Assembly (NCBI GenBank): GCA_020161695.1
Contig: JAIUOO010000005.1
Location: forward strand, 124,001-188,000
Reading direction: 5' to 3'
Source: Pseudomonadota bacterium
Lineage (GTDB): Bacteria; Pseudomonadota; Alphaproteobacteria; Rhizobiales; Phreatobacteraceae
Length of the DNA stretch: 64,000 nucleotides
The notes under the pieces are model-generated. The model was not told the origin of the DNA. It worked only from the letters and a program-made list of their open reading frames with translations, and did not search any database. This document shows positions 54,050 to 63,954 of the stretch, piece after piece; the stretch's first letter is position 1, and each line of letters begins with the position of its first letter. A program made the position numbers and the translations under genes.

Positions 54050-55225
54050 ATGGCCCGCGCCCAGCGCATCTCCGACGACCTTGCCCGCCGCCAGGCCGAT
54101 GAGCCGGCTGGCGAAGTCGCGCATTTCGGTCCGGACGAGCCGCTCGTGCTCGATGCGGGCGTGGCCCTGTCGCCGTTCCAGATCGGCTACAAGACCTATG
54201 GCACGCTGAATGCCGCCCGCTCAAACGCGGTCCTCGTCTGCCACGCGCTGACCGGCGACCAGCATGTCGCCAGCGACAATCCCGTCACCGGCAAGCCCGG
54301 CTGGTGGGAGATCATGATCGGCCCGGGCCGGCCGGTCGACACCGACCGCTACTTCGTCATCTGCTCCAACGTGCTCGGCGGCTGCATGGGCACGACGGGG
54401 CCTGCCTCCACCAACAACGCCACGGACCAGCCGCACGGCCTGTCGCTGCCGCTGATCACCATTCCCGACATGGTGCGCGCCCAGGCCATGCTGGTGAAGC
54501 GGCTCGGCATCGACAGCCTGTTCAGCGTCATCGGCGGCTCGATGGGCGGAATGCAGGTGCTGCAATGGGCGACGCAGTATCGGGATATGGTGTTCTCGGC
54601 CATGCCGATTGCGACCGCCGCGCGGCACTCCGCGCAGAACATCGCGCTGCACGAGGTTGGCCGGCAGGCGATCATGGCCGACCCCGAATGGCGCGGCGGG
54701 CGCTACCTGATCGAGGACACACGGCCTTCCGCCGGCCTCGCGGTAGCGCGCATGGCCGCGCACATCACCTACCTGTCGGACGCCGCCCTGCACCGCAAGT
54801 TCGGCCGCCGGTTCCAAGACCGCGATGCGCCCACCTTCTCCTTCGACGCCGATTTCCAGGTCGAGAGCTATCTGCGCTACCAGGGCGAGGCCTTCGTCGA
54901 GCGCTTCGACGCCAATTCCTATCTCTATGTGACGCGCGCGATGGACTACTTCGACATCGCCGCGGAACATGACGGCTCGCTCGCCAAGGCCTTCGCCGGC
55001 ACGAAGACGCGTTTCTGCGTCGTCTCCTTCACCTCCGACTGGCTGTTCCCGACCGCCGGCTCGCGCGCCGTGGTCCATGCGCTGAACGCGGCAGGCGCCT
55101 CGGTCTCGTTCGCGGAAATCGAATCCGACAAGGGCCACGACGCCTTCCTGCTCGACGAGCCCGAACTGTTCGCCATCACCCGCGGCTTCCTGGCCTCGGC
55201 CGCCCGGGCGCGAGGCATCGCATGA
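54050..55225 (+). CDS. metX: Homoserine O-acetyltransferase
   Basis: 391 residues from the ATG at 54050; a TTG at 54020 would add 10 residues. The alpha/beta-hydrolase nucleophile lies in [17 protein letters not shown], with conserved [20 protein letters not shown] and [14 protein letters not shown]. The catalytic Asp/His are in the C-terminal region [17 protein letters not shown] and [11 protein letters not shown]. It acetylates (or in some lineages succinylates) homoserine for methionine synthesis. It overlaps metW by four bases. Confidence 0.96.
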   Translation: MARAQRISDDLARRQADEPAGEVAHFGPDEPLVLDAGVALSPFQIGYKTYGTLNAARSNAVLVCHALTGDQHVASDNPVTGKPGWWEIMIGPGRPVDTDRYFVICSNVLGGCMGTTGPASTNNATDQPHGLSLPLITIPDMVRAQAMLVKRLGIDSLFSVIGGSMGGMQVLQWATQYRDMVFSAMPIATAARHSAQNIALHEVGRQAIMADPEWRGGRYLIEDTRPSAGLAVARMAAHITYLSDAALHRKFGRRFQDRDAPTFSFDADFQVESYLRYQGEAFVERFDANSYLYVTRAMDYFDIAAEHDGSLAKAFAGTKTRFCVVSFTSDWLFPTAGSRAVVHALNAAGASVSFAEIESDKGHDAFLLDEPELFAITRGFLASAARARGIA

Positions 55226-55863
55226 CGCAGGACCTGACCATGGCGGCCGTGCCGGGTCCCGTGCGCCCGGACTACCTGGTTGTTGCCGGCATGATCGAGC
55301 CCGGCTCGAAAGTGCTTGATGTCGGCTGCGGCGATGGCGGGCTGCTGAAGCTCCTGCGCGATGATAAGGGCGTCGATGGCCGCGGCATCGAACTGTCGCG
55401 CGAGGGCGTCAACCAGTGCGTCGCCGAAGGTCTCGCGGTGGTGCAGGGCGATGCCGACACCGACCTTGCCTTCTATCCCGACGACGCCTTCGACGTGGTG
55501 ATCCTGTCGCAGACCATTCAGGCGACCCGCGCCCCGCGCGTGGTGCTGGAGCACATGCTGCGCATCGGCAAGCGCGCCATCGTCTCGTTCCCGAATTTCG
55601 GCCACTGGCGGCTGAGGATGCAACTCGTCACGCGCGGGCGCATGCCGACCTCGGAGAACCTGCCCTATCACTGGTACGACACGCCCAACATCCACTTCTG
55701 CACGATCCGCGACTTCGTCGATCTCGTCCGCGAGATCGACGCGGTGATCGAGCGGTCGACGGCGCTCGACTGGCACGGCCGCGAGGTGCGGGTGAACGCG
55801 CCGTGGTGGTTCTGGAATTTCTTCGGCGAGCAGGCCGTGTTCAAGCTCAGCCGGAAGGGCTAG
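55222..55863 (+). CDS. metW: Methionine biosynthesis protein MetW
   Basis: 213 residues, class-I SAM fold. N-terminal motif [40 protein letters not shown]; and the conserved [20 protein letters not shown]. In alphaproteobacteria MetW is almost always the partner of MetX and is needed for full activity. The ATG at 55222 lies inside the end of metX. Confidence 0.95.
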   Translation: MTQDLTMAAVPGPVRPDYLVVAGMIEPGSKVLDVGCGDGGLLKLLRDDKGVDGRGIELSREGVNQCVAEGLAVVQGDADTDLAFYPDDAFDVVILSQTIQATRAPRVVLEHMLRIGKRAIVSFPNFGHWRLRMQLVTRGRMPTSENLPYHWYDTPNIHFCTIRDFVDLVREIDAVIERSTALDWHGREVRVNAPWWFWNFFGEQAVFKLSRKG

Positions 55864-55890
55864 GCTCGGCGTTCCCTTGGGGGGTTTCAC

Positions 55891-56262
55891 ATGCCGCTGG
55901 TCGCCAATATCCTCGTCGCGCTCGTGGGCCTGCTCCACGTCGCGATCCTCGTCATCGAGATGTTCCTCTGGAACACGCCCTTCGGCCACCGCACCTTCAA
56001 CCTGACGCCAGACTTCGCTGCGCAGTCCGCGGTGCTCGCCGCCAATCAGGGCCTCTATAACGGTTTCCTCGCGGCCGGCCTGATCTGGAGCCTGTTCGCG
56101 CCGAAGACCATGGCTTTCGCGCTGAAGGTCTTCTTCCTCGGCTGCGTCGTGATTGCCGGCATCTATGGCGGCGCGACGGCCAAGACGTCGATCCTGTTCA
56201 CGCAAGGCCTGCCGGCGGCGATAGCGCTCGTCGCGGTTTTCCTGGCGCGCGGCAAGGATTGA
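55891..56262 (+). CDS. DUF1304-family small membrane protein
   Basis: 123 residues with four hydrophobic helices: ILVALVGLLHVAILVIEMFL, GLYNGFLAAGLIWSLFAP, FALKVFFLGCVVIAGIYGG and the final AIALVAVFLARG. The ATANQGLYNGFLA-like core (AANQGLYNGFLAAGL) is the DUF1304 signature. Function unknown. It follows metW by 27 bp with GGGGGG-rich leader (TTGGGGGG) as ribosome binding site. Converges on the aminotransferase gene. Confidence 0.9.
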   Translation: MPLVANILVALVGLLHVAILVIEMFLWNTPFGHRTFNLTPDFAAQSAVLAANQGLYNGFLAAGLIWSLFAPKTMAFALKVFFLGCVVIAGIYGGATAKTSILFTQGLPAAIALVAVFLARGKD

Positions 56263-56275
56263 GCGCCAGGCCTGA

Positions 56276-57457
56276 TCAGGCCCGCGCCAGCCTTGCGCAG
56301 AGCGCGACGAGCCGGTCCACGTCGTCCTCGGTATTGTAGTAGTGCGGCGAGGCGCGCACGAGCGGCGGCAAGTGGCGCGCTTCGGCATCGATCCGGGTGC
56401 TCGACGGGTGTGAGGCACCGATCGTGATGCCCTCCTCGTCGGCAGCGGCAACCACGGCCCCGGCCTCCGATCCCTCGATGGTGAAGCTCACGATGGCCGA
56501 GGGAGTGCGGCCGAGATCGCGGATCTTGACGCCGGGCAGCGCCCCCAGACCTTCGCGAAGGCGGCCGGACAGCTGGCGGCAGCGCTGCTCGATCGCCTCC
56601 AGACCGATATCCAGCGCATAGTCCACGGCGACGCCGAGACCGGCACGCGCCGCATAATTGTTCTCCCAGGTCTCGAAGCGGCGGGCATCGTCGCGCAGTT
56701 CGTAGCGGTCGCGTGCCACCCAGACGGCCGAGAAATGATCGATCATCGGCGGCTCGATCGACTGCAACAGCGACCGCCGCACATAGAGGAAGCCGGTGCC
56801 GCGGGGCCCACGCAGGAACTTGCGCCCCGTCGCCGACAGCATGTCGCAGCCGATGGCCTCGACGTCGACGGGCAACTGGCCGACCGCCTGGCAGGCATCG
56901 AGCAGGTAGGGGATGCCATGCGCACGCGCGATACGGCCGACGGCTGCCGCCGGATTGGCGAGACCGCCATTGGTCGGCACCCAGGTGATCGAGATCAGCT
57001 TCACCCGCCCGTCGATTATCCGCTCGAGCGCCGCGAGGTCGATCTCACCGGTCTCGTCGCTCGGGATCACATCGATGACGAGCCCGGTGCGCTTCGCCAT
57101 CTGGAGATAGGCGACATAATTCGCGCCATACTCCGCCTCGCAGGTGAGGATGCGGTCGCCGGCCGTGAATTTCAGGCCATAGAAGGCCATCTGCCAGGCG
57201 ACCGTGGCATTCTCCATCAGCCCGATCTCGTCGGGCGAGGCATTGAGCAGGCGCGCCACCGAACCATAGACCCCGTCGAGGCGCGCGGCCTCCCGCTCCG
57301 CCGCGGCATAGCCGCCGATCTCGGCCTCAAGATCGAGGTGCGCCTTCATGGCATCGACCACCTGCCGCGGCATCAGCCCCGCACCGGCATTGTGGAGATA
57401 GGCACGGCGGGCCGCAGAGGGCACGTCGGCGCGGATGCGGGCGAGGTCGAGGGTCAT
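56276..57457 (-). CDS. Class V aminotransferase (cysteine desulfurase/isopenicillin epimerase-like)
   Basis: 393 residues. Fold type I PLP enzyme: the N terminus AARRAYLHNAGAGLMPRQVV, the cofactor Asp in YLLDACQAVGQLPVDVEAIG, and the Schiff-base Lys in SATGRKFLRGPRGTGFLYVR. The Arg in the C-terminal domain lies around RASPHYYNTEDDVDRLVAL. Such proteins include selenocysteine lyases, kynureninase-like and EgtE-like enzymes. No ergothioneine or isc partner is near, so the substrate is open. 20 bp after the SDR gene on the same strand. Confidence 0.88.
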   Translation of the reverse strand: MTLDLARIRADVPSAARRAYLHNAGAGLMPRQVVDAMKAHLDLEAEIGGYAAAEREAARLDGVYGSVARLLNASPDEIGLMENATVAWQMAFYGLKFTAGDRILTCEAEYGANYVAYLQMAKRTGLVIDVIPSDETGEIDLAALERIIDGRVKLISITWVPTNGGLANPAAAVGRIARAHGIPYLLDACQAVGQLPVDVEAIGCDMLSATGRKFLRGPRGTGFLYVRRSLLQSIEPPMIDHFSAVWVARDRYELRDDARRFETWENNYAARAGLGVAVDYALDIGLEAIEQRCRQLSGRLREGLGALPGVKIRDLGRTPSAIVSFTIEGSEAGAVVAAADEEGITIGASHPSSTRIDAEARHLPPLVRASPHYYNTEDDVDRLVALCARLARA

Positions 57458-57476
57458 TGCGGGTCTCCGCAGGCGT

Positions 57477-58256
57477 TCAGTAGGTGCCGGGATATTGCCC
57501 GCCGTCGACGAGGATGCTCTGTCCGGTGATGAAGCCGGCATGGACCGAGCAGAGGAAGGCGATGGTGGCGCCGATCTCGCTTGCCTCGCCGTAGCGGCCC
57601 GCGGGGTTCTGCGCGCCCCGCTCCGCCCAGATGTCCCCGAACGACCGGCCCGTCATCTCGACGAGCTTCTCGACGTGATGCCTCTGTGCGTCGGTCGCGA
57701 CGATGCCCGGCAGCACGTTGTTGATGGTGACGCCCTTCGCCACAGTCTGGCGCGCAAGGCCCGCGACGAAGCCGACGAGGCCGGAGCGCGCGCCGTTCGA
57801 CAGACCCATTTCGAGCTGCGGGATCTTCACCGAGCGCGAGACGATGTTGACGATGCGCCCGAAGCCGCGCGCCATCATGCCGTCCACCGTCGCCTTCATC
57901 AGCGCGATGGGCGAGAGCATCATCGCGTCGAGCGCCGCGATCCAGTCGTCACGGGTCCAGACGCGGAAATCGCCGGGCGGCATGCCGTCGGCATTGTTGA
58001 TGAGGATGTCGGGATGCGGGCAGGCGGCGAGCACGGCCGCGCGGCCGGCCTCGGTGGTCACGTCGCCGGCGACCGGCGTGACCGCCACGCCGAAACGCGC
58101 CCGGATGTCGGTCGCCGCCGCATCGAGCCGTTCCTGATTACGCGCGAGAATGGTCAGCGCGACGCCCTCGGCGGCGAGCATTTCCGCCGCCGCACGGCCC
58201 ATGCCCCGGCTGCCGCCGCAAACGATGGCCGATCTGCCCTTGAGTCCGAGATCCAT
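57477..58256 (-). CDS. SDR-family protein without the canonical Tyr-x3-Lys
   Basis: 259 residues. The N-terminal cofactor motif GGSRGMGRAAAEML and LINNADGMPPGD are SDR-like, and the C terminus ends with SILVDGGQYPGTY. At the position of the catalytic YSASKAG the protein reads LSNGARSGLVGF, replacing Tyr by Ser and Lys by Arg. The catalytic Ser is in VSRSVKIPQLEMG. Such a variant exists in a distinct SDR subgroup. It could be a dehydratase-like or binding protein, or use an alternative mechanism. It precedes the aminotransferase on the same strand. Confidence 0.85.
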   Translation of the reverse strand: MDLGLKGRSAIVCGGSRGMGRAAAEMLAAEGVALTILARNQERLDAAATDIRARFGVAVTPVAGDVTTEAGRAAVLAACPHPDILINNADGMPPGDFRVWTRDDWIAALDAMMLSPIALMKATVDGMMARGFGRIVNIVSRSVKIPQLEMGLSNGARSGLVGFVAGLARQTVAKGVTINNVLPGIVATDAQRHHVEKLVEMTGRSFGDIWAERGAQNPAGRYGEASEIGATIAFLCSVHAGFITGQSILVDGGQYPGTY

Positions 58257-58324
58257 GGACAAGACTGATAGAGTGCCGGCGCGCGCTTGTCTTGCCCCAT
58301 GCCGACATGGGCGCTCATGTGCCC

Positions 58325-61009
58325 TCAGGCTGGAACCAGCTTCGCTTCCGCCTCGATCAGCTTCTTGATCTCCGGCCGGCACGAGCCGCAATTGGTGCCG
58401 GCCTTGAGCGCCCGCCCGACCGCCTCGACGTCGCAGGCGCCGGCTGCAATGGCATCCCTTATCGTCGTCAGCCCGACCGCGAAACAGGCGCAGACCGTCG
58501 GGCCGGCATCGGCGATTCCCTCGGGCGAGCGGCCGGAGAGGAGGGCCCTCCGCGCCGCCGGCGACAGGTCCTTCAGGCCGAACTGCGTCTCGATCCAGTT
58601 CCACGAGGGCCGGCCATCGAGGGCGAGGAACAGCACCGCCTCCAGGTTCCCGTCCCTGAACACGGCCGCGCGATAGATGCCGCGTGCCGCATCGGTCATC
58701 TCGGTAATGGTTCCGCCACGTCCGGCAAGCGCTTCCGCGAGCGGGCGCCCGTCCACCGGCTGGTCGGAGGCCAGCACGGTGCCGACGCCGCCCTCCACCG
58801 CGACGCGCGCCCAGCGCAAACCGTCTGGCAGCGCGACCGGACCGCGTGAGAGGACGAAACCCTCGACCCGCGTCTCGACCCGCGTGAGGCTGGCCGGCGT
58901 CGCCTTCATTTCGGGCTGCCCGGAATAGGGATCGGTGAAGGGCTGGACGAGCGCGCCCACGCGGGCGCTGCCGGCCGTCTCCCCGCTCCAGTGGATCGGT
59001 GCGAAGACCGCGCCACGTGCCTGACCCTCGCTCAGCACCGCACGCAGCGTTGCCTCGCCGTAGTCGGTCTCGATCCGGATGAAGTCGCCTGCGGCGATAC
59101 CCGCGGCGGCCGCGTCCTCGGGGTGCATCTCGGCGAAGGGCTCGACGATATGGCGGCCGAGCGTCGGCGCCCGTCCGGTGCGCGTCATCGTGTGCCAGTG
59201 GTCGCGGACGCGGCCGGTATTGAGCAGGAAGGGGCGGCTCTCGTCCGCCTCGGCCTTCAATGCGGGCGGCGCGATGGCGATCATCCGCGCGCGACCATCG
59301 GCGGTGAAGAAGCGGCCGTCCGCGAAGAAGCGCTTGTCCGCCGTGTCGCGGACGCTCCTGACCGGCCACTGGACCGGGCGGAGCGCGTCGAACTCCGCGT
59401 CGGAAACCATGGCAAGCCCGCCGATGTCGAAATCCCGTGCGCCCCTGTTCTCAAAGGCCGAGAGCGCGGCGTGCTCCCGGAACACCGCCGCCGCATTGTC
59501 CCAGGAAAAGGCCTCCGCGAAGCCCATGCGCTTGGCGACCTCCGCGACGATCCACCAATCGGGCTTCGCTTCGCCCGGCAGCGGCAGGAACGGCCGCTGC
59601 CGCGTGATCCGCCGCTCCGAATTGGTCACCGTGCCGTCCTTCTCGCCCCAGGCGGCGGCGGGCAGCAGGATGTGCGCACCGGAATTTACGGTGTCGTTGG
59701 AGAGCACCACCTCCGAGACGATGAAATGGTCGAGCCGGCCGAGCGCATGGCGGACGTGGTCGGCCTTCGGCAGGCTGACCGCCGGATTGGTCGCCATGAC
59801 CCACAGCGCCCTGACGGCGCCGGCCTCGATGGCGTCGAACATCGGGACCGCTTTCAGGCCCTCGGACATCGCCATGCGTGGCGCCGCCCAGAAGCGCCTG
59901 ACGCGATCGACCTCGCTCGCCGAGAAACCCATATGGGCTGCGAGCATGTTGGCGAGGCCCCCAACTTCGCGCCCACCCATCGCATTCGGCTGGCCCGTCA
60001 GCGAGAACGGCCCCATGCCTGCGCGGCCGATGCGGCCGGTGGCAAGATGGCAGTTGAGGATGGCCGAGACCTTGTCGGTGCCCTGAGCCGACTGGTTGAC
60101 GCCCTGGCTGTAGAGCGTGACGACCTTATCCCTTGTCCGGAACCAGTCGAAAAGGGCTCGCACGTCGTTCTCGGCAAGGCCGCAGGCGCGCGCCGTGGCG
60201 GCAACAGTCGGCGCTATCTCGCGGGCGCGTTCCAGCGCCTCCTCGAAACCATCGACGTGGGCCTCGACATAGGCGCGGTCGATGGCCCCCGCCTCCGCCA
60301 GGTGAACCAGCAGGCCCGAGAACAGCGCGCCGTCCATGCCGGGCTGCACGGCCAGCATCAGGTCGGCATCCGCCGAGGTAGCGGTGCGGCGCGGATCGAC
60401 CACCACGATCTTCGCGCCGCGCGCGGCCTTGTTGGCCACCATGCGTTGCCAGAGGATCGGGTGGCACCAGGCGGCGTTCGAGCCGACCAGAACAAGAAGG
60501 TCGGCCGTATCGAGATCGTCGTAGCTGCCCGGCACCGTGTCCGAGCCGAAACCGCGCCGGTGGCCGGCGACCGAGGACGCCATGCAGAGCCGGGAGTTGG
60601 TGTCGACATTGGCCGTGCCGACGAAGCCCTTCATCAGCTTGTTGGCGACGTAATAGTCCTCGGTGAGGAGTTGCCCCGAGAGGTAGAAGGCGGTCGCGTC
60701 GGGGCCGTGCTCGCGCGCGGTGCGACTGAAGGCCTCCGCCACGGCGTCGAGCGCGGTTCCCCAACCGACGCGCTCCATCGTGCCGGAGCGCGATCGGATC
60801 ATCGGATGCAGCAGCCGCCCTTCCAGCGACACCGTTTCGCCGAGCGCCGAGCCCTTCACGCAGAGCCGGCCGCGATTGGCGGGATGCGCGGGGTCGCCGG
60901 CAATCGTCACCTGACCGCCGACATCGACGCTGGCGATCACACCGCAACCGACCCCGCAATAGGGGCAGGCGGTCACAACGGGATTGGGCAGATGCGAATG
61001 GGCCGTCAT
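58325..61009 (-). CDS. nasA: Assimilatory nitrate reductase, catalytic subunit
   Basis: 894 residues. The N-terminal 4Fe-4S site is CPYCGVGCGVI with Cys in GRLCVKGSALG, followed by the molybdenum-bis-MGD domains (DTNSRLCMASSVAGHRRGFG; LYSQGVNQSAQGTDKVSAIL). A C-terminal BFD-like [2Fe-2S] domain is present (VCACFAVGLTTIRDAI and NCGSCRPEIKKL). It reduces nitrate to nitrite in the cytoplasm, without a leader. The ATG at 61009 overlaps the FAD reductase stop by four bases; the reductase probably delivers electrons to the fused [2Fe-2S] domain. Confidence 0.96.
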   Translation of the reverse strand: MTAHSHLPNPVVTACPYCGVGCGVIASVDVGGQVTIAGDPAHPANRGRLCVKGSALGETVSLEGRLLHPMIRSRSGTMERVGWGTALDAVAEAFSRTAREHGPDATAFYLSGQLLTEDYYVANKLMKGFVGTANVDTNSRLCMASSVAGHRRGFGSDTVPGSYDDLDTADLLVLVGSNAAWCHPILWQRMVANKAARGAKIVVVDPRRTATSADADLMLAVQPGMDGALFSGLLVHLAEAGAIDRAYVEAHVDGFEEALERAREIAPTVAATARACGLAENDVRALFDWFRTRDKVVTLYSQGVNQSAQGTDKVSAILNCHLATGRIGRAGMGPFSLTGQPNAMGGREVGGLANMLAAHMGFSASEVDRVRRFWAAPRMAMSEGLKAVPMFDAIEAGAVRALWVMATNPAVSLPKADHVRHALGRLDHFIVSEVVLSNDTVNSGAHILLPAAAWGEKDGTVTNSERRITRQRPFLPLPGEAKPDWWIVAEVAKRMGFAEAFSWDNAAAVFREHAALSAFENRGARDFDIGGLAMVSDAEFDALRPVQWPVRSVRDTADKRFFADGRFFTADGRARMIAIAPPALKAEADESRPFLLNTGRVRDHWHTMTRTGRAPTLGRHIVEPFAEMHPEDAAAAGIAAGDFIRIETDYGEATLRAVLSEGQARGAVFAPIHWSGETAGSARVGALVQPFTDPYSGQPEMKATPASLTRVETRVEGFVLSRGPVALPDGLRWARVAVEGGVGTVLASDQPVDGRPLAEALAGRGGTITEMTDAARGIYRAAVFRDGNLEAVLFLALDGRPSWNWIETQFGLKDLSPAARRALLSGRSPEGIADAGPTVCACFAVGLTTIRDAIAAGACDVEAVGRALKAGTNCGSCRPEIKKLIEAEAKLVPA

Positions 61010-62214
61010 GCCGCCTCCGCCAGCGCCTGCCCGAACACTACCGCGTCACGAAGGCGTCCCAGCGGCCGTCCCTCTCGGATGAGGTCGAGATACCAGAGCG
61101 CGTCGGAGGTCTCGCCGAAGAGGATCGCGCCGGCCAGCACGTCGTCCCGGATCACCAGCTTGCGGTAGGTGCCAAGGCCGGGGTCGCGCCAGACGATCAC
61201 CTCGGTGCCGGGCTCGCCGACGAAGTCCCCGGCCGAGAAGACCGGCACGCCGGACACCTTGAGATTGGTCGAGAGCACCGAGCCGGCATAGGTCGCCGAC
61301 TTGCCCGCCAGATGACGAGCAAGCGCCGCGCCCTGCTGGTAGGCGGGCTCGACCAGGCCGTAGCAGGTGCCACGATGTTCGGCGCATTCGCCGATGGCAT
61401 GGATGGCAGGGTCTAAGGTGGCAAGCTGGTCGTCGACGACGACGCCACGATTGACGGCCAGTCCGGCAGCGCGCGCGAGATCGGCATTCGCGCGGATGCC
61501 CACCGCCGATACCACCATGTCGGCGGCGAGACGCCGGCCGTCCGCGAGGAGCACGGATTCGACACAGCCATCGCCCTCGATGGCCGCAGTGTCGGCACCG
61601 AGCAGCACGGTGATGCCGCGCGCCTCCAGCGCGGCCTTCAGCATGGCTGCGGCTTCCGAATCGAGCTGCCGCTCCATCAGGCGATCCATCAGATGGATTA
61701 GCGTCACGCGCGTGCCGGTCAGGGCCAGGCCATAGGCGGCCTCGATCCCCAGAAGGCCGCCGCCGATGACAACCGCGCGGGTTGCCGGGCTCGCTGCCGC
61801 CAGCATGGCGGAGACGTCGTCATGGTCACGGAAGGTGACGACGCCCGGCAGGTCCATGCCAGGCTTCGGCAGACGGATGGGATGCGACCCGGTCGCCAGA
61901 ACCAGCTTCGCGTAAGGCAGACGCGCGCCGCCCTCCAGCAGCACCACCTGACGCTCGCGGTCGATGGAGACGGCGCGCCGGCCATAGACCAGCGTCACGC
62001 CCTGCCGTTCCCACCATTGCCGCGGCTTCAGCTCGGTCTCCTCCCGCGCGATTTCGCCGGCCAGCACCGAGGAGAGCAGGACGCGATTATAGGCGAGCGT
62101 CGGCTCGGCGCCGACGACCAGCACCGAATAGCGGCCGAGCGCCTCCTTCCCGAGGTTCTCGCAGAAGCGCGCCGCGGCCATGCCATTGCCGATGACGACC
62201 AGAGGTTCGGACAC
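61006..62214 (-). CDS. NirB/NasB-type FAD-dependent NAD(P)H reductase
   Basis: 402 residues. Two dinucleotide folds: FAD at the N terminus (VVIGNGMAAARFCENL) and NAD(P)H in the middle (AVVIGGGLLGIEAAYGLALT). The AYNRVLLSSVLAGE segment is typical of NirB/NasB-type reductases. The protein ends after the FAD/NAD and C-terminal domain without siroheme or Fe-S domains, so it is the stand-alone reductase partner of NasA. It is encoded between the nitrate transporter and nasA. Confidence 0.9.
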   Translation of the reverse strand: MSEPLVVIGNGMAAARFCENLGKEALGRYSVLVVGAEPTLAYNRVLLSSVLAGEIAREETELKPRQWWERQGVTLVYGRRAVSIDRERQVVLLEGGARLPYAKLVLATGSHPIRLPKPGMDLPGVVTFRDHDDVSAMLAAASPATRAVVIGGGLLGIEAAYGLALTGTRVTLIHLMDRLMERQLDSEAAAMLKAALEARGITVLLGADTAAIEGDGCVESVLLADGRRLAADMVVSAVGIRANADLARAAGLAVNRGVVVDDQLATLDPAIHAIGECAEHRGTCYGLVEPAYQQGAALARHLAGKSATYAGSVLSTNLKVSGVPVFSAGDFVGEPGTEVIVWRDPGLGTYRKLVIRDDVLAGAILFGETSDALWYLDLIREGRPLGRLRDAVVFGQALAEAA

Positions 62215-62229
62215 CGGAGCGTCTCCCTC

Positions 62230-63033
62230 TCAGGCGGCTTCGACGAAGGCGTGGCGCTCGTAGAGGAACTTCAGCACCGCCTCGCGCGCCTTGATGTAGG
62301 TGGCGTTGGAGACGAGCTCGAGGCGCCTGCGCGGGCGCGGCAGGTTGACCTCGAGGATCTCGCCGATCGTGGCCGAGGGTCCGTTGGTCATCATGATGAT
62401 GCGGTCGGAGAGCAGCACCGCCTCGTCCACATCATGGGTGATCATGATCATGGTGTTCTTCAGCGTCGCGTGAATCTGCATGACCGAGTCCTGCAGATGC
62501 GCGCGGGTCAGCGCGTCGAGCGCGCCGAAGGGCTCGTCCAGCAGCAGGATCTTCGGCTCCATGGCGAGCGCGCGGGCGATGCCGACGCGCTGCTTCATGC
62601 CGCCGGAGATTTCGCCGGGACGGCGGTCCCTGGCATGGACCATGTGGACGAGATCGAGCTTGTGCATGGTCCAGTCGTGCCGCTCGGCCTTGGACTTGCG
62701 ACCGGAGAACACCTTGTCCACCGCCATGCGGACATTGTCGTAGACGGTCAGCCAGGGCAGCAGCGAATGGTTCTGGAACACCACGGCGCGGTCCGGCCCG
62801 GGATCGTTGACCTCCTTGTTCTCCAGGAGCACCGCACCCGTCGTGGCCGGGGTCAGCCCGGCGATGATGTTGAGCAGCGTGGACTTGCCGCAGCCGGAAT
62901 GGCCGATGATCGAGACATATTCGCCCGCCTCGATCGCCACGTTGATATCGCTGAGGACGTTGTTCGCGATGCCGTTGCGGATGAAAGTCTTCTCAACCTG
63001 CTCGACGAGGAGATAGGGAACCTGCTTGGCCAT
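62230..63033 (-). CDS. nrtD: Nitrate/nitrite ABC transporter ATP-binding protein (NrtD-like)
   Basis: 267 residues. Walker A GHSGCGKSTLLNIIAGL; Q-loop FQNHSLLPWLTVYDNV; signature GEISGGMKQRVGIARALA; Walker B ILLLDEPFGALD; switch His in MITHDVDEAVL. The nitrate/taurine importer family has this Q-loop wording. It energises the permease encoded just upstream (12 bp) and lacks the NrtA-like extra domain of NrtC. Confidence 0.92.
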   Translation of the reverse strand: MAKQVPYLLVEQVEKTFIRNGIANNVLSDINVAIEAGEYVSIIGHSGCGKSTLLNIIAGLTPATTGAVLLENKEVNDPGPDRAVVFQNHSLLPWLTVYDNVRMAVDKVFSGRKSKAERHDWTMHKLDLVHMVHARDRRPGEISGGMKQRVGIARALAMEPKILLLDEPFGALDALTRAHLQDSVMQIHATLKNTMIMITHDVDEAVLLSDRIIMMTNGPSATIGEILEVNLPRPRRRLELVSNATYIKAREAVLKFLYERHAFVEAA

Positions 63034-63045
63034 ATCGGGATCTCC

Positions 63046-63954
63046 TCAGTTCGCGGCCGTGCCGCGGGTGACGACGGTGGCCAGCGCCGCGATCAGCCGG
63101 TCGAGGATGAAGCCGACCAGGCCGATATAGACGAGGGCGATGATGATGTCGGGCAGCTTGGACGAGTTCCACGCGTCCCAGATGAAGAAGCCGATGCCGA
63201 CGCCCCCGGTGAGCATCTCGGCGGCCACGATGGCCAGCCAGGCGAGTCCAACGCCGATCCTCAGACCCGTGAAGATGTAGGGCGCCGCCGAGGGCAGCAT
63301 GATCTTCCAGAAGAACTCGAACTGGTTCAGCCGCAGCACCGCGGAGACGTTGCGATAGTCCTGCGGGATGTTGCGGATGCCGACCGAGGTGTTGATCAGG
63401 ATCGGCCAGATCGCGGTTATGAAGATGACGAAGATCGCGCTCGGATTGGCGTCGCGGAAGGCGGCGAGCGAGATCGGCAGCCATGCCAGCGGCGGCACGG
63501 TGCGCAGCACCTGGAAGATCGGGTCGAGGCCGCGCATCGCCCAGGTCGACTGGCCGACCAGCGTGCCGACGAGAATGCCGACAATGGCGGAAAGACCGAA
63601 GCCGATGGCGACCCGCTGCAGCGAGGTCAGCACGCGCCAGCCAAGCCCGATATCCTGGCTGCCGTTGACGAAGAACGGGTCAAGGATCAGGTCGCTCGCC
63701 TCCTTCCAGACCCGCGAGGGCGGCGGCAGCGAGGCATTGCTGCCCGAGCAGAGAATCTCCCAGATCAGCAGCAGCAGGGCCACCATCAGCAGCGGCGGCA
63801 CGACCGAGGTCGCGAAGGCCACCGCCTTCGGCTTCAGCCAGCCGAGCGTGGAGGCTGCCGCCCTGGGCGCAAGCTGGATCACTTCCGCCGTCGCGGCCGC
63901 GAGCGGCTCCGGCGGGCTGACGGTTTCCACGGCTCTCAATGCGGGTCGGGACAT
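63046..63954 (-). CDS. nrtB: Nitrate/nitrite ABC transporter permease (NrtB-like)
   Basis: 302 residues with an N-terminal cytoplasmic extension of ~50 residues and six transmembrane helices (SVVPPLLMVALLLLIWEILC; VAIGFGLSAIVGILVGTLVG; and others). The EAA loop conserved for ABC permeases is in NVSAVLRLNQFEFFWKIMLP. It starts at 63954. The remaining 46 bases at the window edge contain no identifiable start or stop; the nitrate-binding protein gene (nrtA) is expected just beyond it. Confidence 0.92.
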   Translation of the reverse strand: MSRPALRAVETVSPPEPLAAATAEVIQLAPRAAASTLGWLKPKAVAFATSVVPPLLMVALLLLIWEILCSGSNASLPPPSRVWKEASDLILDPFFVNGSQDIGLGWRVLTSLQRVAIGFGLSAIVGILVGTLVGQSTWAMRGLDPIFQVLRTVPPLAWLPISLAAFRDANPSAIFVIFITAIWPILINTSVGIRNIPQDYRNVSAVLRLNQFEFFWKIMLPSAAPYIFTGLRIGVGLAWLAIVAAEMLTGGVGIGFFIWDAWNSSKLPDIIIALVYIGLVGFILDRLIAALATVVTRGTAAN

